From: Paenibacillus turpanensis | GTDB taxonomy: Bacteria; Bacillota; Bacilli; Paenibacillales; YIM-B00363 | DNA: 64,000 bases | Assembly: GCF_011421635.1 (NCBI RefSeq) | Contig: NZ_WTLI01000003.1 | Location: 1-64,000 of the forward strand | Direction of reading: 5' to 3' | Shown here: positions 1 through 7,024 of the stretch, piece after piece | Layout of the letters: every line of letters begins with the position of its first letter | Numbering within the stretch: the first letter of the stretch is position 1 | Made by a program: the position numbers and the translations under genes | Notes under the pieces: generated by a model | The model's database searches: none | What the model saw: only the letters and a program-made list of their open reading frames with translations | What the model was told of the DNA's origin: nothing

Positions 1-100
1 TCAGACAATGCGATTAACTTAATGACATTGCCCGGGTGGACTGTGCTCTTACGGCAAACGGATGTTCCTTCATCTATTATTTATTTGGCAGCCATTCCGG

Positions 101-367
101 TTATCCCGATTTCGTTGCAGGCTTCTGTTTTCCCAGCAGGACTTGCTTTCTTAAGGCTAAGGCCTCGGATGCTGAAACCTTCTTGATTAGGCTTGCAGCC
201 TGCTCCGTGGAAGCCATGTAGAACAAGTCGCTTAAAGCTAACTTCCGGAGCGCCCGCTCCGCGGCCTTAGCGGCGAGCGTTTCACAGTGCAATAAGTAAA
301 AGCAGATGCGATAACAATCAGCTTCGTAGTAACGTAAGACCGCAGCCCGTTTATCCGATTCTTTCAT
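101..367 (-). CDS. Small hypothetical protein, last gene of the ytr-like operon
   Basis: An 88-residue soluble protein encoded 10 bases after the ABC permease, so probably the last cistron of the GntR/ABC operon. An AAAGGA sequence overlapping the permease stop codon could serve as its ribosome site, though the spacing is long. Residues 10-45 (a YRICFYLLHCET segment followed by alanine-rich helix) loosely resemble region 2 of ECF sigma factors, but no region 4 or DNA-binding helix-turn-helix follows. I do not recognise the family. It could be a degenerate sigma-like protein or a small partner of the transporter. The reading frame is intact and its position is operon-like, which is the main support that it is real. 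Confidence 0.55.
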   Translation of the reverse strand: MKESDKRAAVLRYYEADCYRICFYLLHCETLAAKAAERALRKLALSDLFYMASTEQAASLIKKVSASEALALRKQVLLGKQKPATKSG

Positions 368-377
368 ATGCGTAAGC

Positions 378-1529
378 CTATCCTTTTCTAGTGTGGAGCT
401 TTAGTCTCATCGTTATCCGAAGTATGAAATAGCCAAGCATCGCCGATATTATCGCAGAAATATAGAAAATGATCAGGTTCATTTGGTATTTCTTTGTTTC
501 ATTGATTAGCTCATTCCCAAATTCGTCGTAGCTGTAAAAATGATTCCCCAGCATTCCTTCGATGATCATACCGCCGAATAGGAACGCACAAACCATTACA
601 CCTGCAGTCAAAAAAGGACGCAGCTTGGAGGAGAGCAGAACGTTACCGTTGTATTCATTCAGCGAACCTTTTGACATCCGGACAATCCCCCACAAGCTGG
701 CCAGCGTCGTGATTACCGGTACTGCGAATGAAGTCAAGGAATAATAAATGCTTCGAATGTTCTGAATTAAATCACTGGGTAAATCTTGTCTGATGTACTG
801 TTCCTGGTGAAACAACTGCTGAATGTCCATAAGTTTAATCGGGAACGATATATTCAAAAAGAAAGCTTCCGTGGCATCCCGAAAAAACCACCATTCTCTA
901 AGATCCATGTTTCCAAACGCAAATGCATGAAGGGAAACGAGCTCATTTAATAAGCTGTAAAGACCATAGGGTATAAACGGTAAAATCGCGCACAAGGCCA
1001 AATGCGAAATCATATTGCCGGCAATAAGGCCAAGCCATAACGAAAATGCGTAAATTCCGATTAAGATTAGCAGCTGGTGCACGTAATACACCCAAAAGAT
1101 GTGCACAGGTATAAAATCCTTCAATACCGACGTTTCTAGTATGACTAGGTGAATCATGAGGGACAAAGTAGTGGACCCCACGATATGTACAAGTCCGATA
1201 AAAAATTTGGATAGAAACAGATTCTCTCTCTTCACAGGCAGGCTGTACATGTAGTCTAAGCTCTGATTGGATCGTGCGGATCCGATGAGATAAGTCGCCA
1301 ACCCTGCGCACAGCAGCAGCTGAAGGAGAGAGACGATTTGAAAATCGGTGTTGAAATAATAATGGTATGGGTCGTTGGTGTGATGCTTCTGGAAGTACAA
1401 TATATTTTGCTCTACATTTCCGGCATGATTATAGAGCAGGAAACCGGAGAAGATGGCAACAAGCCAAAATCCCAATAAAATGTATTTCGATTGCTTGACG
1501 TGGTAATACCATAATCCTTTATGAAACAT
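378..1529 (-). CDS. ABC-2 type membrane permease (YtrC/YtrD-like)
   Basis: A polytopic membrane protein of 383 residues, the membrane half of an ABC transporter. A hydrophobic segment lies near residues 15-35, then an extracytoplasmic stretch rich in His and Tyr, a second segment, and the SLDYMYSLPVKRENLF motif typical of ABC-2 permeases of the YtrC/YtrD and bacitracin-export type; at least four more membrane segments follow. An ATG nine bases further upstream sits almost on top of the GGAGGAG ribosome site, so I chose the ATG at 1529, which has proper spacing. It overlaps the ATPase gene by 11 bases, so the two are translationally coupled. In Bacillus, YtrBCDEF responds to cell-wall-active peptides; the substrate here is unknown. 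Confidence 0.85.
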   Translation of the reverse strand: MFHKGLWYYHVKQSKYILLGFWLVAIFSGFLLYNHAGNVEQNILYFQKHHTNDPYHYYFNTDFQIVSLLQLLLCAGLATYLIGSARSNQSLDYMYSLPVKRENLFLSKFFIGLVHIVGSTTLSLMIHLVILETSVLKDFIPVHIFWVYYVHQLLILIGIYAFSLWLGLIAGNMISHLALCAILPFIPYGLYSLLNELVSLHAFAFGNMDLREWWFFRDATEAFFLNISFPIKLMDIQQLFHQEQYIRQDLPSDLIQNIRSIYYSLTSFAVPVITTLASLWGIVRMSKGSLNEYNGNVLLSSKLRPFLTAGVMVCAFLFGGMIIEGMLGNHFYSYDEFGNELINETKKYQMNLIIFYISAIISAMLGYFILRITMRLKLHTRKG

Positions 1530-2403
1530 ATTGTGCATCTCCTCCCAAGGTACCGATGAATACGTCCTCGATCGTTACAGGCAGTTCCTCCATTAGGATC
1601 GGATTCGTGCTTTCCAGCGTTTGAAGCGTCTGGGCGATGTTATCTTTAATAAGCAGTGTGGTGACACGTCCGATTTCAGTGAGCACTTGAATGTTCTCCA
1701 TCCCCTTGAGGATACTGGAACCGTCGGAAAAAGCGAGCTGCAGCTTTTTATACTTTTGCCGCAGTTCTTCAACCCGGATCACGGAATCGATTCGTGTGTC
1801 GCGAAGCATGACGATTACATCGGCCATTTTCTCCAGCTCCAGCAAGTGATGCGAAGAGATCACAAGCGAAATTTGCCGTTCCGACACCTCTTCAATCAGC
1901 AGCTGCATCATTTGTTTTTTGATAATAATATCGAGGCCGTTTGTCGGCTCATCCAGCAAAATCACCTTTGCACCGGTGGACAGGGCTAAAATGATAAAGA
2001 GCAGCGCCTTCATCCCTTTCGAAAAGCTGCGCACCGGGCGATTAGCCGGGAGGTTGAAGCGATCAAGCCAGTCGTAAAATAGACCAAGATCAAAATCTTC
2101 GTATATCCTGCGGTGGAATTCTACCAGCTCCTTAACGCTGTAGCCATTAAACATCACGATCGTATCGGGCACGTAAAACATCGATTTTTTGGCCAGCGGC
2201 TGTTGGGTCAGGTTCACTCCATTAATGAGGATTTCCCCTTCATCAGGATCTATAATTCCTGCCATAAGCCTCAGCAGGGTAGATTTGCCGACTCCATTGC
2301 GTCCGACCAAACCGGTAATGGTCCCAGGCTGAATATCAAAGCTAATCTGTTCCAAGATTGTTTTGTCGTCAATTTGTTTTGTTACATTACGGACGGTTAA
2401 CAT
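1519..2403 (-). CDS. ytrB: ABC transporter ATP-binding protein (YtrB-like)
   Basis: Cytoplasmic ATPase of 294 residues that powers the adjacent permease. Walker A (GRNGVGKST) is near residues 34-42, the ABC signature appears as SFSKGM, and Walker B (VILLDEPTNGLD) follows, with a SSHHLLE switch-histidine segment. The C-terminal 80 residues form the accessory region common to ABC-2 ATPases. The signature FSKGM departs from LSGGQ but is common in this subfamily. AGGAGG precedes the ATG with good spacing. The gene start overlaps the end of the GntR regulator gene by 17 bases. Order regulator-ATPase-permease matches the B. subtilis ytr locus, though here only one ATPase and one permease are present. 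Confidence 0.9.
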   Translation of the reverse strand: MLTVRNVTKQIDDKTILEQISFDIQPGTITGLVGRNGVGKSTLLRLMAGIIDPDEGEILINGVNLTQQPLAKKSMFYVPDTIVMFNGYSVKELVEFHRRIYEDFDLGLFYDWLDRFNLPANRPVRSFSKGMKALLFIILALSTGAKVILLDEPTNGLDIIIKKQMMQLLIEEVSERQISLVISSHHLLELEKMADVIVMLRDTRIDSVIRVEELRQKYKKLQLAFSDGSSILKGMENIQVLTEIGRVTTLLIKDNIAQTLQTLESTNPILMEELPVTIEDVFIGTLGGDAQYVS

Positions 2404-2788
2404 GTCCTTCGCCTCCTAATTCACGTACATAGCCGTCAATCCATTGCATAAGCGTGTCTCTGCCAATCCCCATGTAGGAGGCTTCAATGACAAGACGCTT
2501 GAGAGCTTGTTTCATTTCATCCGTTCGCTGCTCACTTCCTATTTGGGGGAGCGTCTCCGTGACAAAAGTGCCTTTGCCTCTGCGTGTTTCGATAATGTTC
2601 TGTCGCTCAAGCTCCTGATAGGCTTTGCTGACGGTGTTCGGATTGACCAGTAAAATGCTGGCGAGCTCACGGACGGAAAGCAGTTTATCGTTGGGCTGCA
2701 GTGCCTTTTTTAAGATCAACTCTTTAATTTGCTGTACAATTTGCTCCCAAATGGGGGTCGCACTGCGTTCATCGATGTGGATCAGCAA
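2387..2788 (-). CDS. ytrA: Short GntR-family repressor (YtrA subfamily)
   Basis: A 133-residue regulator with an N-terminal winged helix-turn-helix (residues 10-75, including the LASILLVNPNTVSKAYQELE recognition region and the RRGKGTF wing) and only about 55 further residues. It lacks the large effector domain of FadR or HutC types, which defines the YtrA subfamily. Translation starts at TTG (2786-2788) behind GAAAGGAG. It probably represses its own ABC operon: a perfect inverted repeat CGTGTA-N13-TACACG lies 62-86 bases upstream. In B. subtilis YtrA recognises AGTGTA-N13-TACACT and is relieved by cell-wall antibiotics. The identity rests on length, context and operator. Confidence 0.87.
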   Translation of the reverse strand: MLIHIDERSATPIWEQIVQQIKELILKKALQPNDKLLSVRELASILLVNPNTVSKAYQELERQNIIETRRGKGTFVTETLPQIGSEQRTDEMKQALKRLVIEASYMGIGRDTLMQWIDGYVRELGGEGHVNRP

Positions 2789-2849
2789 GAGGCGTCACTC
2801 CTTTCATATGTATAATTCAATGTAGAGCAGCTGCGTAATAATCAACATG

Positions 2850-2874
2850 CGTGTATTAGTTCATATAGTACACG
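2850..2874. promoter_or_regulatory. Predicted YtrA operator, CGTGTA-N13-TACACG
   Basis: A perfect 6-bp inverted repeat (2850-2855 and 2869-2874) with a 13-bp spacer, upstream of the TTG start of the GntR gene. Half-site and spacing match the published B. subtilis YtrA operator except for the outermost base. An overlapping GTATTA/TAATAC repeat (2853-2858, 2875-2880) adds symmetry. On the minus strand a weak -10 candidate TACTAT lies inside the repeat, which would suit repression; the promoter is not certain. Confidence 0.7.
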
Positions 2875-2984
2875 TAATACATTAATGCGTAATCGACCAT
2901 TTGTCAACAACTGGATGCAAATTGTTTATTATTGGAATGATCCGGGCTATGGATGGAAAGGGACATATCCAGTGAAATAGAAAT

Positions 2985-3036
2985 GTTGTGACGTAGTTCA
3001 CAACCATCCGCTATAGAGTCTGCTATAGTAAAGACA
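2985..3036 (+). promoter_or_regulatory. CRP/Fnr-type box and extended -10 promoter
   Basis: GTTGTGA-N6-TCACAAC (2985-3004) is a perfect inverted repeat of the CRP/Fnr class. An extended -10, TGC-TATAGT, spans 3021-3029 without a good -35. With the usual -10 geometry transcription would start near 3036, placing the box centre (2994.5) at -41.5, the class II activator position used by Bacillus Fnr. The same bases match the Rex consensus TTGTGAA-N4-TTCACAA in all but one position, so Rex is the alternative. Confidence 0.7.
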
Positions 3037-3071
3037 TCAAGAGAAACACTATCTAGAGAGGAGCAGACCCC

Positions 3072-3122
3072 ATGAAGCGTAAACGATCTTGTTGCTCGGA
3101 CCTGGTGTTTGCAGTAAGGTAA
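3072..3122 (+). CDS. Possible 16-residue leader peptide
   Basis: An ATG behind a strong GAGAGGAG ribosome site (3056-3063) opens a 16-codon frame with the N-terminus MKRKRSCC, ending at TAA 3120-3122. It lies between the predicted start point near 3036 and the second TGTGA-N6-TCACA box, 59 bases before the doxX start. The ribosome site is better than chance would usually give, but nothing in the peptide is recognisable beyond a basic N-terminus and a CC pair. It could be a translated leader or fortuitous. Confidence 0.3.
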   Translation: MKRKRSCCSDLVFAVR

Positions 3123-3142
3123 GAAATTTTTTTCAATAATCA

Positions 3143-3158
3143 TGTGAAAATAATCACA
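3143..3158. promoter_or_regulatory. Second TGTGA-N6-TCACA box before doxX
   Basis: TGTGA-AAATAA-TCACA lies only 8 bases before the doxX ribosome site. It is too close to the gene to activate from -41.5, so if functional it would act as a roadblock or repressor site, or overlap a minor promoter (TATACT at 3161-3166). Confidence 0.5.
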
Positions 3159-3181
3159 AATATACTAAGGAGATGGTATTC

Positions 3182-3712
3182 ATGATGAAATGGCTTACAG
3201 AAAATAAATATGCAGCTGTTATTTTAACTCTCGTTCGGTTCTACCTTGGTTATGCTTGGCTTACAGCCGGCTGGCACAAGATTACTGGAGGCTTCGATGC
3301 CGGCGGTTTCTTGAAAAATGCAATTGCGAAGCCGGTTGCCGATAAAGCGACTGGAGACATGGTTTATCCGACATTTACCGCTTTCATCGAAAACTTTGCG
3401 CTTCCTAATGTGAAGCTGATTAATGTGATGATCCCATGGGGCGAATTCCTCGTCGGGCTCGGCCTGATCCTTGGATGCCTGACCACCGCTGCCGCATTCT
3501 TCGGACTGGTGATGAACTTCATGTTCTTGTTCGCCGGTACCGTAAGCACAAACCCATGGATGGTGCTGATCGGCGTAATCATCTTCTTCGCTGGTGCGAA
3601 TGCCGGTAAGCTTGGTGTAGATTATTACCTTCTTCCAGTGCTTCGTAAATGGATGGCTCGCCGGAAAAACGGCGCGGGCACCGGAGCAACAGGAGCCGCA
3701 GCACATATTTAA
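3182..3712 (+). CDS. DoxX family membrane protein
   Basis: A 176-residue integral membrane protein with four hydrophobic segments (roughly residues 10-28, 78-96, 100-120 and 125-145) and the DoxX-type pattern of an early LGYAWLTAGWHK helix and a WGEFLVGLGLILG helix. DoxX proteins relate to the small subunit of terminal quinol oxidases and to thiosulfate:quinone oxidoreductases; in many Firmicutes their role is unclear but linked to membrane redox or oxidative stress. An earlier ATG at 3173 touches AAGGAG, so the ATG at 3182, nine bases away, was chosen. A hairpin terminator follows. The two CRP/Fnr- or Rex-like boxes upstream suggest control by oxygen or redox state. Confidence 0.88.
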   Translation: MMKWLTENKYAAVILTLVRFYLGYAWLTAGWHKITGGFDAGGFLKNAIAKPVADKATGDMVYPTFTAFIENFALPNVKLINVMIPWGEFLVGLGLILGCLTTAAAFFGLVMNFMFLFAGTVSTNPWMVLIGVIIFFAGANAGKLGVDYYLLPVLRKWMARRKNGAGTGATGAAAHI

Positions 3713-3723
3713 ACAAGATGCCG

Positions 3724-3765
3724 ACAGCCCAGTATCGCCAGATGGCGGTGCATGGGCTGTTTTTC
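3724..3765 (+). terminator. Rho-independent terminator after doxX
   Basis: ACAGCCCA pairs with TGGGCTGT, enclosing an inner CGCCA/TGGCG stem, followed by TTTTTCTT. Confidence 0.85.
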
Positions 3766-3836
3766 TTGTTCGGTTTATTTTTTTCGCCAAATAAGGCAAA
3801 ATGAGTATGGCTGCAAATAAAGGAAGGATGGAAGTC

Positions 3837-4133
3837 ATGGTCAACATCACCGAATTTTCCGTTGAAAAAATTAAAGATCCATTCGGCATCATTTCCGGCG
3901 AACGGTATGAATTTTTACTTTCAATCGATGTGCCTGAGGATGATGAGCTGTATACGCCGAGCGGCGTGCACGTTCGCGTGATCTATAGAGTGAGCGACGG
4001 ACAGGATGGGATTGTAAAGCATGAGCTGCTGGAAGGCGGAACCGATAAGCTGCTCGATTTTGAGCTGGAGGATGACGAGCTGGCGGAGGTAGAGGCATTT
4101 TGTAAGGAGCATCTGCACGAAGCCGAGCAGTAA
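3837..4133 (+). CDS. Conserved hypothetical protein, DUF6509-like
   Basis: A small acidic soluble protein of 98 residues. The frame is open from 3801, but the ribosome site AGGAAGG (3821-3827) fits only the ATG at 3837. The N-terminus MVNITEFSVEKIKDPFGI followed by SGERYEF and a beta-rich middle resembles the DUF6509 family of Bacillaceae and Paenibacillaceae, some members of which are misnamed pullulanase. No catalytic motif is visible and the C-terminal 30 residues are mostly acidic helix. It stands alone between doxX and the YcdB-like gene, with its own ribosome site. Function unknown. Confidence 0.65.
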   Translation: MVNITEFSVEKIKDPFGIISGERYEFLLSIDVPEDDELYTPSGVHVRVIYRVSDGQDGIVKHELLEGGTDKLLDFELEDDELAEVEAFCKEHLHEAEQ

Positions 4134-4320
4134 ATGGACAGCCGCCGTTCTGAAAAAGGGCGGATGCATAAGCGTGTAAGTAAGAGGCCTCGTTACGAGT
4201 GAACCAGGGTTGGTTTGCCGAACGGGGTTTCTTTGCGTAAAGAGGATTTTTCTAATTTGCGTAGAAAAGGTAGGATATGGTATTTTGTTTTTTCAGAAAG
4301 ATTAGGAGGAGGGCTGCAAA

Positions 4321-5898
4321 ATGGATTTTGACCAATTGCGCGCAATTGCAAGCTCGATTGTAAACATCCCCGAGCATTACCGTTTGGAAATGGAGGACAG
4401 CATCCCGGTCGGAGAACCGAAGGAGCGTTGTTTTATTTGGGAATCGGAGGAGAAGGACCAAGGAAAAATTGAGATTACCCTTGATCTGGAGACTGGCAAG
4501 CTGACATCTTTAAGTATCGAAGTTCCTAATAGTGCTATTGAGGAAGCTCTATCCGATCTGGAGGGGCAGGAAACTAGCAGGGAAAGCATTGAAGCCGCCG
4601 CAGACGTGTTCGTTACACAGTTTGTGGAAGGCTGTGCTGAGCTAACGTGGAAAAAAGTAACGAAAAGAGGGAAGTACTGGGATGTGGAGTACTGCAAGCA
4701 GGTGGGGGGGCTGCCGCTGCCCGATTCAGGCTGTGAGGTAATGCTTGATGCGGCTTTGCGTATCGTTCGTTTCCGTTTGCACCGCAGAAGGGATGCTGCA
4801 ACGAAAATGCCGGAGTGGCCCGAGAAGGTTGCAGATGTCCAAACGCTGAGAGAGCGGTTCCTAGAAGGGCTTACGCTGCAGCCGATGATTGCATCCTTGT
4901 ATTCTTCCATTTACGAAGTGGGGCAGGATGAGCCGGACTTCAGACTGGTGTACGGTCCCATTCCGGATTTTCAAATGCTTGATGCAGCTACAGGGGACGA
5001 TTTATTCGGGAGGGACCATTATGTGATGCCTCCGAGCCGTCCGATTCCAGCCCCAGCCGCAACGCAGTCCGACGGATTATCGAACGATCAGAATAAAGCT
5101 TCGCTGCTTTATACTTCGGAAGACTGGGAGCTGCAGCTGGGCATTGACCGTGATAATTACCGATTGGTTAAAACGGCGGATGATGAAGAGCGGATCAAGC
5201 TTTATTATGAGCTTGCGGGGCAGGCTGATGAAGTGCCGCAGCCGGATGCGCTATCGGTAGACGGGTATATGAAGCGTAAATGGGGAGATCAGCTTCGCAA
5301 GCTGGATTCCTCCATTATTGTATCGTTTGAAAAATCGACGGAAAGATTAGTAGGTCTCTTCCGTACGAGCGAGCAGGAAACGGGCAGCAAGGGCGAACGC
5401 TTGAGCCGTCAGCAGTGCTGGGAAGCGGCAGAACGTTTTCTGCAGTTCGTTCTTCCGGATTATTTGGATTATTTACAGCTGGAGGATGCAAAGGCAAAGG
5501 ATGATGAGGAAAGCCGGGAAGATCCCAGGGAGTTTTTCTATCTGCCCGTATTCGTCCATGGGTTTCCGGTTGAAAACAATCGGGTGACGGTAAGTGTCGA
5601 TGCATATACCGGAAAAGTGCTGATGTATATGGGCGTTTCTTATGAAATGCTTGAGAAGATGGCAGCGGCCAAGCTTCAGCCTTCGCTTTCACAGGAAGAA
5701 GCTTTTGAACGTTTTGCACCGCATGTACAGCTGAGGCTGCGGTGGTTTCTCGATCGTGAGGCTGAGCCGCCGGTATACCGTTTAATCTACGATGTGAAGG
5801 CGTTGATCCAAGGCTCCGGGGAACGGGAGCATCAGTTGTCTTATATTGATGCCGTAGATGGCGGACTGATCTGGCGAAAAGAGGCCGAAGGCGAATAA
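4321..5898 (+). CDS. YcdB/YcdC-domain protein, cytoplasmic
   Basis: A 525-residue acidic protein built of repeated alpha/beta modules. Segments of the type DLETGKLTSLSIE, VDAYTGKVLMYMG and IDAVDGGLIWR recur in the N-terminal, middle and C-terminal parts; these resemble the YcdB/YcdC (PepSY-like) repeats of Bacillus YcdB and YcdC and of Paenibacillus surface proteins. Unlike many relatives it has no signal peptide, membrane segment or S-layer domain. AGATTAGGAGGAGGG precedes the ATG closely. PepSY-type domains often act as inhibitors or chaperone-like modules; no partner protease is adjacent. Function is unknown and the family call is moderate. Confidence 0.65.
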   Translation: MDFDQLRAIASSIVNIPEHYRLEMEDSIPVGEPKERCFIWESEEKDQGKIEITLDLETGKLTSLSIEVPNSAIEEALSDLEGQETSRESIEAAADVFVTQFVEGCAELTWKKVTKRGKYWDVEYCKQVGGLPLPDSGCEVMLDAALRIVRFRLHRRRDAATKMPEWPEKVADVQTLRERFLEGLTLQPMIASLYSSIYEVGQDEPDFRLVYGPIPDFQMLDAATGDDLFGRDHYVMPPSRPIPAPAATQSDGLSNDQNKASLLYTSEDWELQLGIDRDNYRLVKTADDEERIKLYYELAGQADEVPQPDALSVDGYMKRKWGDQLRKLDSSIIVSFEKSTERLVGLFRTSEQETGSKGERLSRQQCWEAAERFLQFVLPDYLDYLQLEDAKAKDDEESREDPREFFYLPVFVHGFPVENNRVTVSVDAYTGKVLMYMGVSYEMLEKMAAAKLQPSLSQEEAFERFAPHVQLRLRWFLDREAEPPVYRLIYDVKALIQGSGEREHQLSYIDAVDGGLIWRKEAEGE

Positions 5899-5930
5899 CA
5901 TTGCCGACAGCTCAGCATCTTCGCAAGACA

Positions 5931-6785
5931 TTACTTGCTAACAGCCGGAATTTGCAGCTCGACAATATAGCTTTCCGGATTCATGATTTGCGTCATATCG
6001 ACTAAATACTGCTCTATGGAGGGGCCGTTCTCCCGCAGGCCATTTCGATCCATCCATTGAAGCGCCTGCCGGTAAATACGTTTGCACGATTCCTCGTTCG
6101 GGATACCGCAATAGGCGGCCGTAACATAGTCCCCACCTGGAATCGTGCGAATAAAGGCGTGAGTTCCGGCCGAAGCGCTGACCGGAACGCAAAGCTCAAG
6201 ATCGGAGTCGCTTCGGTCAAAGGTCATTATATTTTCGTGATAGATCGTCATCATATGACCGTCCGGATGTAAGCCGGATTCTGCAATTTGCTGGAACAGC
6301 TTGGTAAACCGCACTGCCGAGGCTTCCAGACCGCAGGCTGCTCGCTGGCGGTCAAAGGCGACGATCCGGTCAGGGAGACATTTTCGCTCAACCAGCACAT
6401 CGATCTCCCGGATTTCCCCGCCCAGCGTGTGCAGTGAATCGAGCTGGACCGTTCGCTGTTTAATGGAAGAGGCGATCTGCTGCAGCTGCTGAATATTTCG
6501 GCAGGTTTCCTCGTATCTAGCTTCAAACGCTGCTTTAACAGCGTCGATGCTGCCGCGATCCAGTACCTGCTTGATCTCCTCCAAGGAAAAGTCCAGGCTC
6601 CTTAAATCCTGCACAATCTTAATGTGCAATATATTCAAATTGGAATAATACCGGTAGCCAGAATCGGGGGCCGTTTCCGCTGGAACAACAAGCCCGATTC
6701 TATCGTAATAGCGCAAGGTTTGAATAGGAATGTCACAGAGCCTCGAAGCTTGTCCTATCGAAAACAATTGGTCCTGCTGCAGCAT
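5931..6785 (-). CDS. MerR-family regulator with GyrI-like effector domain (BmrR type)
   Basis: A 284-residue transcription factor. Residues 9-77 form the MerR winged helix-turn-helix (FSIGQASRLCDIPIQTLRYYD, then DSGYRYYS); a dimerisation coiled coil spans about 80-120 and a GyrI-like small-molecule-binding domain occupies about 125-280, including HENIMTFDRSD and VPGGDYVTAAYCG-like strands. This is the architecture of multidrug sensors such as BmrR. A TTG lies one codon earlier, but AGAGGTGA spaces better to the ATG at 6785. No efflux gene is adjacent; the divergent HpaB-type monooxygenase is the nearest possible target, across a 240-base gap. The ligand is unknown. Confidence 0.85.
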   Translation of the reverse strand: MLQQDQLFSIGQASRLCDIPIQTLRYYDRIGLVVPAETAPDSGYRYYSNLNILHIKIVQDLRSLDFSLEEIKQVLDRGSIDAVKAAFEARYEETCRNIQQLQQIASSIKQRTVQLDSLHTLGGEIREIDVLVERKCLPDRIVAFDRQRAACGLEASAVRFTKLFQQIAESGLHPDGHMMTIYHENIMTFDRSDSDLELCVPVSASAGTHAFIRTIPGGDYVTAAYCGIPNEESCKRIYRQALQWMDRNGLRENGPSIEQYLVDMTQIMNPESYIVELQIPAVSK

Positions 6786-7024
6786 CAACGTTCACCTCTT
6801 ACAAAATTTTAGCGGTATAACGGAAATTTCGGTTTGTCCGAGCAGTCGTGGCAAGGTTATTATATCCGGTTTGTTCATTTTTGGAAATTAGTTTACGTAA
6901 TCGTTAGAAGCTTGTCTGCCAAAGCAGATTAGCGTCTAGTTTTGCGTGGGGAGTGCTTCTTCTGTACCCGGTATATCAATGTTTGCATATGCTGATATAT
7001 CATGGTTCGGAAGGAGAATCCTTT

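Noticed and set aside
36-221. Rightward 61-codon open frame at the window edge
   Set aside because: No ribosome site, and most of it lies antisense to the 88-residue gene; the first 100 bases have no supported feature.
2904-3143. Leftward 79-codon frame across the doxX control region
   Set aside because: It covers the boxes and the promoter on the opposite strand and has no ribosome site.
3224-3892. Leftward 222-codon frame opposite doxX
   Set aside because: Runs antisense to doxX and through its terminator hairpin; low-complexity composition typical of a shadow frame.
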